Of a stretch of 64,000 nucleotides of DNA, positions 36,777 to 48,774 are shown one piece after another (position 1 is the stretch's first letter; each line of letters begins with the position of its first letter). The DNA lies in the NCBI RefSeq assembly GCF_040412425.1, contig NC_089755.1:52501298-52565297 (forward strand), in the 5' to 3' direction. Source of the DNA: Macrobrachium rosenbergii. Taxonomy: Eukaryota > Arthropoda > Malacostraca > Decapoda > Palaemonidae. The notes beneath the pieces were generated by a model, which did no database searches, had not been told where the DNA came from, and saw only the letters and a list, made by a program, of their open reading frames with translations. The position numbers were made by a program, and so were the translations under genes.

Positions 36777-37879
36777 TGTGTTTGAGCCTATGTGTGTGTT
36801 CCTCTTTGCTACTTGTCGTTCATTATGTCACATTTCCCCTAGACGAAGCTCCAAGATCTTTTGTGTGTTCCTCTGAGTAGCGTTTTCACAAGGAAAGTCA
36901 ACCCGAACTCGACCAACTTGCAGGAAATGAGTATGGGCAGTACTGCTCGATGCCCTGGGAAGTGGGAACAATCTCTATTTTTAGCCCAGTCTAAGACGTA
37001 ACCCCGAGAAGACAACATGTCAATCAATTTCAAGCTGTGGTGATGGAAGCAGAATCCGCAGAGTACAGTCGCCTGTAAAATTTAGAAAGGAGTCAATTTC
37101 CCACGTTCGGTTTACTTCGGTATTAGAGCAAAATAATCCTCACCTCGTCTTTCTTCTGACACTGGTGCTAAAGTAAATCAAAGATTTCCCCGCGAGACCT
37201 TTCGGTATTAAAGCAATCACGGCTGCAAATATGCTGCGATCAACTATCAAAGCATTTATTTAATATTATTTTAAAGATAAAGGTATGTTTGGAGTACGTT
37301 ACTAATCCCAGTTTGTTTACGTGGCTGTCTCTTTTATGATTAAAGCTTTATACAAAGAGAGTTATCCCCTGAATTGCGGAGAGGTCTACTAACAGGGTTG
37401 GCAAACTTGAAAGCAATGTAGCTGAGTACACCAAGGGCTAATGCGTTCTCCCAATCACGTCCTGCGCTGTCAGTTATCTTCGACGAGTGGATGGCAAAAT
37501 AGGTTCAGTATTCATGGGAAAGAAATCGACGTTGATTTCAATTTGCCAGATTGCCACGCGTATTCATTCTCAACAAACAGTTTATTTATTAGGTTCTGCA
37601 TGAGGAAAACGTTATCACTGATGATGACGAACAAACCAACAACCGCTGCCTTTCAGACAATTTGATAAGAACTCTCGTGCATGTCCATATGACGATGCAC
37701 TTAATCACAGGCGCATAATCATTTGGCTCTTGTTGATTAAAACTGGCCGTATGTCAGCACTGTTTCTTGCTCGTGGAGCAGGATGCAAAATCTCTGAATG
37801 CCTCAAGACTAGCGGCAATAAGTAAGCAAGTGGGCATTTAATGTACTGCGAATATATAATGGAAATAAATCTTAATTTC
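36777..37879. other. Spacer between head-to-head genes C and D, first part
   Basis: The flank up to about 37200 still resembles the upstream flank of B (31430-31760: CAAGGAAAG, GAGCAAA, ATCAAAGATTTC words). No gene recognised. Confidence 0.4.
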
Positions 37880-38450
37880 TGAGTTATAAATATACTTATT
37901 CTTGAGAGCTCAAAACTGACTTTTAATCTCCGAGACCTGGAAATTAACCTTTTTATTCCAGAGAACTGGAAATTGACACTATTCACGAGAACTGGAAGTG
38001 ACTATTCATTTCCGAGAGCTGGAAATTGGTTTTTTGATTTTCGAAAACTAGCACCAATTTTTTATTTCCAAAAGTAGGACATACACTTTTTATATCCTCG
38101 AGTTGGAAAATAAAATTTCTAAAATTTAACTTTTATTTCTGAGAGCTGTTGATAAATTTTTTTATTTCCGAGAGTTGGAAATAGACTTTTGACTTCAGAA
38201 AGTTGAAAACAAATTTTAGATCCAAGAATCAGAAAAAGATATTTCATTTGTGAGAACTAGAAAAAATTTTTTACCGAGTGCTAGAAGTTCAATTTTCATT
38301 TCTGAAAGATGGAGATAAACTTTATTTCGTAGATTCGGAAATAGACCTGATGAGAAATAGTCGATAAGGGAATTGTAATTTCCGAGAGTTAGCAATAGAC
38401 TCTTTTTTTACTTATGACTCCTTGATGTAGACTTTTTACTTACTCCTTGC
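37880..38450. repeat. Degenerate tandem repeat, about 30-35 bp unit
   Basis: Many diverged copies of TTATTTCCGAGAGCTGGAAAT and TAGACTTTT words; an old minisatellite. Confidence 0.75.
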
Positions 38451-38503
38451 CAGACAAAGGCATAATGTTTTATTCCAAGTCTGAATATAAACAAGTAAAT
38501 AAT

Positions 38504-38887
38504 GCGCCGAAGTTTCTTCGGCGCAATCGAGTTTTCTGTACAGCCGCTACAGCGTATAATCAAGGTTACCAAAAATAGATCTATCTTTCGGTGGTCTCAG
38601 TATAATGCTGTATGAGCCGCGGCCCATGAAACTCTTAGCCGGCCTTGGTGGCCTGTGTCGTTGCGTTCCCAGACGCACGATTATAGTTAACTTTAACCTC
38701 AAATAAAATAAAAGCTACTGAGGCTAGAGGGCTGCAATTTGGTATGTTTGAAGATTGGAGGGTGGATGAACGACATACCAATTTGCAGCCCTCTAGCCTC
38801 AGTAGTTTTTAAGATCTGAGGGCGGAGAGAAAAAAGTGCAGACGGGCCGACAAAGCCGGCACAACAGTTTTCTTTTACAGAAAACTA
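38504..38887. mobile_element. Foldback element, AGTTTTCTG family, copy 2
   Basis: Begins with the small hairpin GCGCCGAAGTTTCTTCGGCG, then AGTTTTCTGTACAGCCGC. It has the internal CTGAGGCTAGAGGGCTGCAA palindrome and ends TTTTACAGAAAACT. Confidence 0.87.
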
Positions 38888-39119
38888 TAAGCCATCTCCC
38901 CAGAGCTCTAAGGATAAAACGGAATGCGAGATTATAATATCAAAGCGAAAATTTCTGGAAAATTTTATACAAAATTTTATAAAAAAAAAAAAAAAAAGCT
39001 ACGAATCAGGATCTAGAGTATAAAAGTGCTTGAAACAAAGTCCTACAAAGAAGAACACCAGCATTATGCAAGCAACTGGAAAACAACTGAACAAAACAAC
39101 GATCAAATACTGGGACTAC

Positions 39120-40330
39120 TTTGTAATAGAAAACTCCTACATTACATGTCCTGCGGTTTCAAGGTCGTGCAGAGCTAGACCCTTGTCCTGTCAAGGTCTA
39201 TAGAGCCTGTCGTAGCGTTTCCAAGACCGCCATCTTGGCCAGGCAGTCTCCGTAGTCTCCTCAAAGCAGGCTGTGCTTGAAGACGAGGTGGCTGAATTGC
39301 CTTTTTGGCACTCCAGAGCTCTTTGGCCATCTTCGTTTCCCTCTCCAGCCGAGCTGCTTCCATCATCCCCTTGAGCAGGATTTCCTCCTCCATTACAATA
39401 CGAGCCTTGCAGTCGCGGCAGTAGCTGAATCTCCTTGCCTTTGGCAGCTCTGAGATGCTCAGATCGTGTCCCTAGAGCAGCGGTTCTTAACCTGGGGGTC
39501 GTTTGGTGTTTCTCAAGGGGTCACAAAGGGTTCTGGAGAATATTATCTATTTTCATGTATTTGGATTAGCCAGTTGGGCTTTTACCAGTGTTTTGGTGAG
39601 TGCAACTTGTTACCTGCCCCTACCCACCCCGCCCCCCACGCGCTTGTTCGGGTGTTGTCGGACCAATGGTTTGGCTGTTTAACAGTTCTACGGAATAGTT
39701 CTGGCATTTGTAGAGGCTATGTGGAATCTTTCAAGATTTTTGTTCGTGGCGTTTTCAATACACCATGGTCTTCCTATCATTTTGTTTTATGTTAGCTTTT
39801 CACAAGGTTAACCATTTCAAAATTTATTATGGGGGTTAATATCCTGAAGAGTCTCAGGGGGTCATAGGATGAAAAAAGGTTAAGAACCACTGCCCTAGAG
39901 TTTGTTGGTTTCCACACTAGCGGGCGCTGCCCGACTGGCAAACACTGTTCCCATAACCCGTTCCACTATACTTACCGACCGAGTATGGAGCCAGAACGAT
40001 GCGATTGTCTGGTAACACTGCTTCAGAAGCGAGAGAAAATATAAACAGCTGGAAGTGCCCGGCGGGCATGCCTGCTAATGTGGACAGGCCATAAGCATCT
40101 GCGCAGACTGTCCTTCCTTGTTCTTGAAGCGTGGAAGGTCTTTCTCGTTCTCCCGAAGAAATAGCTGGCGATGGCTTCGTCAAGTTTCTTTTCCACGACC
40201 GCGAGAAGAGGAAACTGTGACTGGGAGCTCTTCATTTCTGGCAAATCTCCCGCCAGAATCCGAGTTTTGGCTGCCTATTTGGATATCTCTCCGAGAATCC
40301 TTTTTAACTCTTCCGGGTCCTGATATTTGG
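39120..40330 (-). pseudogene. Possible decayed coding region split by a hAT insertion
   Basis: On the minus strand a 72-codon frame (39175-39393) rich in Glu, Lys and Arg continues upstream in frame to the hAT element at 39478. Beyond it, 40023-40244 (73 codons) and 39917-40183 (88 codons) are overlapping frames with non-random composition and a GTAAG donor-like site near 39977. No protein family is recognised. It may be an old gene, an exon set or a transposon remnant. Confidence 0.2.
39470..39900. mobile_element. hAT-like MITE with 8-bp target duplication
   Basis: Element 39478-39892 starts CAGCGGTTCTTAACCTGGGG and ends AAAAGGTTAAGAACCACTG. It is flanked by CCCTAGAG at 39470-39477 and 39893-39900. 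Same terminal family as 27157-27467, with a different interior (GGGGTCACAAAGGG near 39518). Confidence 0.92.
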
Positions 40331-40479
40331 TCATTGTTTTATTCAGTTTTTTTTTTTTTTTTTTTAGGTCTTTGCATAATGCTGTTCTTCATTGGAAGAC
40401 TTCGTTTCAAGCTCTTTATTGATATTCCACAGGACCTTTCTGAATCAGTTACTAGTAACAGGAGAAGATTTAAGAAAAA

Positions 40480-41070
40480 AACACAGAGCCCCAGACGAAA
40501 GGAAACACTCAAGATGGGGACCATAAAACAAGAAAAACTTAAATTTTAATTTACTATTACAAAAATAACTTAAATAAGTAAAATGTACGCCGAAGTTTCT
40601 TCGGCGCAATCGAGTTTTCTGTACCGCCACCACAGAGTATAATCAAGGCCACCAAAAATAGATCTATCTTTCGGTGGTCTCGGTATAATGCTGTATGAGC
40701 TGCGGCCCATGAAACCGTAACCACGGCCTGGTGGTGGCCTATGCTATATCGTTGCCAGAAGTACGGTTATATCTAATTTTAACCTTAAATAAAATAGAAA
40801 CTACTGAGGCTAGAGGGCTGCAATTTGGTACGTTTGATGATTGGAGGGTGGATTATCAACATACCAAATTGCAGCCATCTAGCCCCAGTAGTTCTTAAGC
40901 TCTGACGGCGGACAGAATAAAGTGCTGACGGACAGACAAAGCCAGCACAATAGTTTTCTTTAACAGAAAACTAAAACACTGAACCTGAGATGAAAGGAAA
41001 CACTTAAGATAGGGACCATAAAACTAAGAAAAACCTAGGTTTTAATTTACTATTACAATAATAACTTAAA
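40480..41070. repeat. Direct repeat of about 100 bp flanking a foldback element
   Basis: 40480-40585 and 40976-41070 share GAAAGGAAACACT, GGGACCATAAAAC and TTTTAATTTACTATTACAA in the same order. The foldback element copy 3 lies between them. Confidence 0.85.
40588..40972. mobile_element. Foldback element, AGTTTTCTG family, copy 3
   Basis: Begins CGCCGAAGTTTCTTCGGCGC, then GAGTTTTCTGTACC; internal GAGGCTAGAGGGCTGCAA palindrome; ends AACAGAAAACT. Confidence 0.87.
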
Positions 41071-41097
41071 AACTATATAGAAAAAATATTCTTAATA

Positions 41098-41228
<131 letters not shown>

Positions 41229-41389
41229 TATATCAATCACTGATACACTTTATAACTAAACCTTCAACGTTAGTATAATATAAACGTAATACAGAGGAAA
41301 TTTGATGCAGCTAGCTGATGCTGTCCTGAGGGTTTTTAAACGCTGGGGCCAGAGATGAGCTGAAAATCCCGCACAGTGGTGTAGTTCAC

Positions 41390-41393
<4 letters not shown>

Positions 41394-41461
<68 letters not shown>
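41394..41461. repeat. (ATA)n microsatellite
   Basis: About 22 AAT triplets; the poly-Leu frame opposite is an artefact. Confidence 0.97.
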
Positions 41462-41462
<1 letters not shown>

Positions 41463-41667
41463 GAGCTTAAAAAGGTATGCTAGCTCAACTCCAGCTGCCA
41501 AAGACCTTCTGACGTTTCCAGGACAAACCAACAGAAGCACTCAAAGGTGGGCATGTGGGCAAAAGGAAAAAGATGAAACCACGGCACTGCCCGCAGCAGT
41601 GGGGCAGGCCCCACTGCTGAAATAAAGCACAGGGCACGGGCGAGTCACCGAGCACTATATACATAAT

Positions 41668-41917
41668 GCCCTAAACTGGAAAACTGCAGTATCTGCAAAA
41701 TTTTCGAAATTGAGATATGCCACCTACTGGGCTCGTGAAACACTAATACACAAGTTACTGCAGTTTCAGAATGATTCTTCAATGCTTTCCACGAGTATTT
41801 AGGAGGTCCCATTTGCAATATCTGCAAAATCAGTAGTAAGGCAAGGGAAAACTGGAGAATCTACCATTTTTCTCAGTTTTGTATTTTTGCAGATACCACA
41901 GTCAACAACCTTAGGGC
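41668..41917. mobile_element. MITE, GCCCTAA ends, copy 1
   Basis: 250 bp with inverted ends: GCCCTAAAC...GTATCTGCAAAA at the left; TTTTTGCAGATACCAC...TTAGGGC at the right. A second copy lies inverted at 55431-55670 with a nearly identical interior (TTACTGCAGTTTCAGAATGA / its complement). Confidence 0.85.
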
Positions 41918-42584
41918 AGCATAGGCCTTGACCCGAGAGACGGGGTCAGCTGCAGATATGACAAAATTCACAGAGTGCAAAGTTCAAGGAAGGGGGCTGG
42001 GTCTACTCCCTGCGGGGCCGAAACAGTATGGCTAGCCTGACCAAAAAGTTCCACGGACGGACAAGCACAGGCAAGCAAGGGAATCACCGGAGGCGGAAAG
42101 TCTTCTCGTTGAGATAACGTCAAAATGGCGGGAGAAGATGGCTTCACCTAATTCGGGACACGACATCTCCATAAATCCGATCTCTTTGACCAGTATCATC
42201 AAGTGTCGTGAGTGAGACGCATTGACTATCGAATTTGCTGGAACGACCATTTTTCAGTATCCTAATATTTATTTAATGTTGGTTTCCTCATTCTTCTTCT
42301 TCCGAGACAAAAGTTTAATTCAGCTCTCCCGTCTTCTTTCACAAAATCTACACGCTATTCACAAAGAATAGTTACTGCATGGTTAATATATTAGTTAATC
42401 ATAGCCTATCTGCAGTCATGGTTACTTTCGTACTCGGCAAATCTGATGGTTCATCTTTAATTTCTTTAAGCACCAAAGTTACAGCAACGACGACTAATGA
42501 TCATTTTGGTTTAATATTGAGATAAACCAATTTTGGGAAACTGACTTTTCCGTAAGTAATGCCGATGACTCTGTGATTCTACTT

Positions 42585-42690
42585 TGATTCTTCTTCCCTA
42601 ACTACAACTGGGGAGAAGATTTCCGCCCTAGCTACAGTTGGGAAGAAGATTTCCTCCCTAGCTACAATTTGGGAGAAGATGGCCCTGCTG
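42585..42690. repeat. Short tandem repeat, 38-bp unit, three copies
   Basis: CCTAGCTACAGTTGGGAAGA with GATTTCC recurs three times upstream of gene D. Confidence 0.8.
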
Positions 42691-42893
42691 CTTCTTCCTC
42701 GGGGTATCGTCTTAGACTCGGCAAGATGAAGATTGTTCTCAGCGGATCGTGCACCGGGATAGTTGCCTTGATCCCCATTACCTGATTATATCTGGCTTTC
42801 CTCGTTAACATGTTACTCTAGAGGAAGACAAAGACCCCAGAGATGCGTTTAGGGAAAATATACGACACGCCCACAAACATACACACACAAGTA

Positions 42894-42944
42894 TATATAA
42901 ATATCAGTGGGTGAATATAATTAATACATCAGTGGAACGCAACC
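42894..42944 (+). promoter_or_regulatory. Core promoter and 14-nt 5' UTR of gene D
   Basis: TATATAA at 42894-42900 and initiator ATCAGTGG with its A at 42931. Predicted 5' UTR 14 nt, ending GCAACC before ATG. A second TCAGT at 42903 is too close to the TATA box to be the usual start. Confidence 0.6.
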
Positions 42945-42973
42945 ATGGTGAGTAAACGGGTACAACTTTCCAA

Positions 42974-43044
<71 letters not shown>

Positions 43045-45319
43045 TTGAAATTCAGTCCTCAATACAGTACGTGAAAATTTGTATTTTCTTCAGTGATATA
43101 ATTTGGAGAAACTTTTGCATATCATTACTCATTAAATCTATCAAATTATGTAGTGCTAGATTTTTCTTCCATTTGTTTGTTTGTTTTATTTTTTTGTCTG
43201 CATTACCTGCATAACAAGATTTTGTTCTGGCATTAGCTAATGGAGCTCTGTCATGCACTTAATCATTGAGATCCTAACCTATTCTTACGTGATGAGATTC
43301 CTTTTAAGTTCTTGCTGCTGAAATAGGATCATTGGTGTAAAGTGAAACCAAAAATGAATATTAATGAAAATTGGGAAACGCATAGCTTTATTAGACGCAG
43401 TCGTATACCTAAAAATACTCAGGAGAGGAAAAAAAAAACATTTACAATATACCAAAGAAAAATCTACCTTGTTTACAGTGTGCCAGAGTGAAAGTGCAAC
43501 GCTTGTAGAGTACTTAAGAGAAAGCAGACAGTTTATGGTGTATAAAACAATAATAGAAAGTTTATACCATACTTAATAGCTGATACATCGATGATTGTGT
43601 TTACGAGATAATACATCGTTTTGTTGTACACAAGAGAATAGATCCATTAAAGGGTAGTCAGAAGAAAATAAGCTTGTTGTAGAATTACATTTATATTGTG
43701 CACTAAAGATAAATATGTACTGTATGATATATCTGTACTGCGATCAGAGGAGACAACTGTATTCCATAATTATTCTGTGAAATGAAGCTTTCATTGCATG
43801 TTGAATTGCGTTGCTCTGTATATTGTTCAGAAACACAGATATTATCATATAAACATTTTGCCATTTTATGGTTCCTCAGCTTCGGCTGCATCAAATGAAA
43901 GGTCAAACATCTGCTCGAGATGACCTGGAAAGCTTTCGTTTTCTGTTGCTCCAAAAAATGCAGACGTTTTCAGTTTTCCGTTTTCTATTTCGTCCTCTCA
44001 TTTTTCATTGTACAGAAGCTGACTCTGAGTATAGTCCTGCTAGGCTTAATAGCTGCTCCTGCCCTGGTGTGTGGGTCGTCTGACGTCAAAGGTAAGCCAC
44101 TTTTTTCAGTAGACAAAACAATAAAAAAAAAAAGTATTTTGAAGTGAAGGTTTCTTGAGCCGAGTTAAGGAGGAAAGGGAGGGTCTCCGTGCATTCCAGC
44201 TTATCCTAACCTAAACTAACCTAACCTTAAAAGCGTCAACCCAACATTACTACTCTGCAGGTGTTTTGGATCTTGTCGCCTTCTCATTGTCCCTTGCACC
44301 ACACTGCCAAGGTTTGTTGACATTTTCTCTGATTTCATTTCTTTGCTCTATACTGAGAAGACTTTACACCCGTGCCCTAAAGCTTCCCCTTTCATCCAGG
44401 CTTGGGGCAGTGTGAGTACACAAACTCATGCTAACTTTGCTTTGAATAACCTATCCTTACCTGGCAGGAGATTCTGCCCTTGACTTCAATGATACTTTTT
44501 CCCCTTGGAAGCAAAAGCCGAAGTTGTACTTTAGAATACCTGAGAGTATTCTATTAATGCTAGGACTTCCTCAAAATAGAGAAAAGGATAATGCTGTTCT
44601 CATTAAAGACCTGAAGGAAGTTCCTTGAACTCTTTGAAATAAAATGAAAACATAAGAAAAGTCATATCTTATTTCGACGTTTACAGGCTTCTCCAGTAAA
44701 TCTTTTTCTCCTTTTTCAGACTAGTCGTATTTTTCTCAGTCTGCAGTCTCTTTTCTTCTGCCTCGTCTCACTTTACAAAATCCTCTCACATACCCCTTTC
44801 CCTCTAAAAGCTTTTTCACAATTTTTCCCCTTTCGCCAACTATTTTCCCATCTTTTTATCCCTTTCAACATCCTTTCGTGATTCATTTTTCTCCTTTGCA
44901 GACTCTATTAAAATTCTTTTCTCTTTTTCCAGACTCTTCTCAATCTTCCATTTCTCTTGTGCGCTCTTCTCAAATTCCTCTCCTGATATAGGATTTTCTC
45001 ATACCTCCTTTTATATGATTTTCTCATACCTCGTTTTCATCTCATTTGCAGATTTGCAGACCCCTCTCATATCGTCTCATTTTGCTGAATCTTACCATAA
45101 CCTCTCCATTATTATTCCTAAAATCTTTGTTCATCCGCAGAAGACAACACGAGTGCAAAGTTCTTCCTGAAGTCTTACCAGACGACGACCGTCACGACTC
45201 TGAGCATCGTACTGACGACTGTGCCTTACTTCTGTGCAGTCAGTAAGTTTTATTAGCGCCCTGTTGACAAAGTCGAAGGGTCTACAGTTTTCCCTTTGTT
45301 TACTGTGTCTGTTTGTCTG

Positions 45320-45355
<36 letters not shown>

Positions 45356-46092
45356 ATCATCTTATACCAGATGGACAGCGGCTGATGACCCAATACCAAG
45401 CCAAGTAGATGAAAATTGCTTTTTCAAGTGGTTAGGGTCCCCTAAGGATGTGTAAATTTCAAGTGCGGAAATAGTGTCAGGATGGTAATCTTACTCTTTT
45501 ACTCCATGAAATAAACTCGATAAAATTTATCGATTTAAATTACTGCCTGCGTTTTGAATTCGCTGCAGAGAACTTATTTTCAGAGGGTCTGGAAAGGAAA
45601 GATAAAGCTTACTGCCTGCTTAAAAATCTTTGAAAAAAGAGGCAGAAGCCAGTATAAAAAAAGATATAAATAGAAATGAATGCTAGGAAGTTACTTGGTA
45701 TCGAGTTTTTAGATGTGTCTCTGAGATATAACCTGGCTAAATTTCTAATTAATTTATTCTTACTATCTGTGACTAGAAGTATTTCCTGTATTTCACCAGC
45801 CTCTACAACTGCGGGACAAACACTTCAAGCCTGTGCTGGGCGTCGCTTGCGGCGGAGGCGAAGGATCAGGGTCCGGGATATCGACGCAGAGAGAAATACG
45901 CAGCTGGAGGAGTCGACAGGGGACGCCCCGGAGGCACTGAAAGAGGAAGAAGGGAACGAGAGGCTCTTCTTCACCCTGTGGCAAAGTACGACCACCACGC
46001 TCACTGTGACGTCGACCAGGACCAACACCAGCGTCACCATTTCAGCTTCGGCCTATTGCACCTTCGCGAATTACAACGTTCCTCTGTGCTAG
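42945..46092 (+). CDS. Paralog D: Thr-rich secreted protein with polybasic site
   Basis: Four exons, all GT-AG: ATG at 42945-42947; 44016-44091; 45141-45242; 45800-46092 (TAG). They give 157 residues. Signal peptide KLTLSIVLLGLIAAPALVCG; EDNTSAK adds a second NTS sequon; module 1 KFFLKSYQTTTVTTLSIVL with VPYFCAV. Exon 4 starts with a longer Ala/Thr linker, then CAGRRLRRRRR (polybasic), acidic spacer (DIDAERNTQLEES ... EEEGNE), module 2 LFFTLWQSTTTTLTVTS with NTS, ending YCTFANYNVPLC. It is closest to B and C in sequence but sits in the opposite orientation, head to head with C across about 6.2 kb. Function unknown. Confidence 0.85.
42976..43041. repeat. (GA)n, intron 1 of gene D
   Basis: Starts 28 nt after the exon 1 donor, on the gene's strand. 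Confidence 0.97.
45319..45353. repeat. (CT)n, intron 3 of gene D
   Basis: About 17 CT dinucleotides. Confidence 0.95.
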
Positions 46093-46223
46093 CGGGACAT
46101 TGGGGCAGTGGCTCCTGACAGGAGGAAGAGAATACACATGTTACCTTTTCCTCTAGATGTATTCTAGAATCTAGTAAGTTAGGTTAAGAGAGCTTCGAAG
46201 CATTGTAAATCAGTGTGCTTTTC

Positions 46224-46245
46224 TTGCGACCCTGTACAGAATAAA
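46224..46245 (+). promoter_or_regulatory. Conserved 3' UTR block and poly(A) signal of gene D
   Basis: TTGCGACCCTGTACAGAATAAA, about 150 nt after the stop codon. Confidence 0.65.
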
Positions 46246-47099
<854 letters not shown>

Positions 47100-47336
47100 T
47101 TGCAGATGAGAGCTTCTGGGAGACAAATGTAATGTAATATAAAATAGCCTGTGTATCTATTTGAATACGGGCGACTCGCTATCAAATTCATACCAACATG
47201 AATTTTATTTTCTTAAACTACTGGGCTTATTTCATAATCCAGTCGTCAAAGATAACTGTAGCTAGTTTAACAATGATGACAGCTCGGGACCTCACTGGGA
47301 GCAATGCGTGAGCCCCTGGTATGCCCGAATCCAAGT

Positions 47337-47765
47337 AAAAAGTCACAGGAAAAAAGTTACAGAAAAAGTTACAGAAAAAAGTCACAGAAAAAAGTCACAG
47401 GAAAAAAAGTCACAGAAAAATGTCACAGGAAAAAAGTAGCAGAAAAAAGCCACAGGAAAAAAGTCACAGGAAAAAAAGTCACAATAATCTTTCCTAGATA
47501 GTGACCCCCAAGGGTTTTAACCCGGTATGTATCCACCTTTGCGGAGTGTTTAGTACAAGGCCCTTGGGGATTTCCGTAAAAACATAAACAAAAGACTGTA
47601 AATATCAAAAAGATAATGACACCCAAAAAATATTGTGAAATTTCCCCAGTGACTTTATTACCGGCCACCACAAATTAATGTGACTTTTTTCTCTGTGACT
47701 TTTTTCCCTAGCCAAAACTGTGACACTTTCCTGCGACTTTTTTCCCGTGACTTTTTTCCCCTCAG
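47337..47765. repeat. Inverted pair of GTCACAGGAAAAA minisatellites
   Basis: 47337-47487 is a run of AAAAAGTCACAGGAAAAA units (about 13-17 bp). 47677-47765 holds the complementary TTTTTCCC-GTGACTTTTTTC units. The arms could pair across about 190 bp. Confidence 0.85.
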
Positions 47766-47911
47766 CAACTTCCATTGCTTTCAGGTTTTCTGACCTTGCC
47801 AGCAGCAGGCCTTTCCACAATTCAGGGGAGAATCTCCCTTTATTATGTATAGGCTACTGGCATTTGAATGATTCATTATTTTTCAGTAACCCAAGATGCT
47901 TTAACACTGGA

Positions 47912-48215
47912 ATTTTAATATAAAACTTAGGTCAAAGGCCAAGCACTGGGACCTACGAGGTCATTCAGTGCTGGAAGGGAATTTGAGAGCAAAAAGATCT
48001 TAAAAGTGTAACAGGAGGAAAACCTCGCAGTTGTACTATGAAACAATAGTTACGAGAGGGTGGAAATTAAGATGGAAGAAAGAGAATATGAACGGAAGTA
48101 TAGTAAAAGGAATGACAAGGGTTGCAGCTAGGGGCCTAAGGGACATTGCAGAGAACCTTAAGCAATGCCTACAGTGCACCGCGTGAGGTGCACTGACGGC
48201 GCTATCCCCGTAGAG
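47912..48215 (-). mobile_element. SINE-like retroposon copy 4
   Basis: Tail at the left, head (CCCCGTAG) at the right. Approximate flanking repeat TTTAACACTGG / TTTAACATGG. Confidence 0.8.
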
Positions 48216-48296
48216 AGGTTTTAACATGGGTTCTCTATATTTTCTTCTTCTTTCTCATGTACTCAGGGCAATGAACCTTCCTCAAGGTCTGCTTTG

Positions 48297-48322
48297 TTTA
48301 TTTAGTTGAGGGTCACAAATTC
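48297..48322 (-). promoter_or_regulatory. Conserved 3' UTR block and poly(A) signal of gene E
   Basis: On the minus strand TTTGTGACCCTCAAC, then AATAAA (48297-48302). The stop codon is about 930 bp away because a foldback element sits between. Confidence 0.5.
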
Positions 48323-48774
48323 TACACACTATTTTACAAGGAATGCTTACTGTGTAAATAATTCAATACCTGATTATATCATAATGAAATCATGGCTACT
48401 TTGAAAGCCAAATTTCTGGTAGGAAACTGGGCTTACTGGATTCCTTTGTCTGTAAAATTGTCCATTCGGAGATTTGCAACTCATGATTATATTTATAAAA
48501 ATTTAAGAATAATTATGGCCATTTATCGAATTATCACTTTGGAATACAGGATATTTAAACCACCTCATCAACAAGTCCATAATGTAGGCTAAAATCAACT
48601 CATTTCTCTTAGAACTGAAAACGGTCTCGAGAAGTCTAGAGCAATGGATCTCTAGAAGCCTAGTATAATGGGCCACGATGAGGCCCGAAAGCCCCAACGG
48701 AGCGAATGGGTTCTATTCGGCAGGATATGTGAAGCAAAGGTAACCCAGACAAGTAATCCACTGAATGTACTCTT

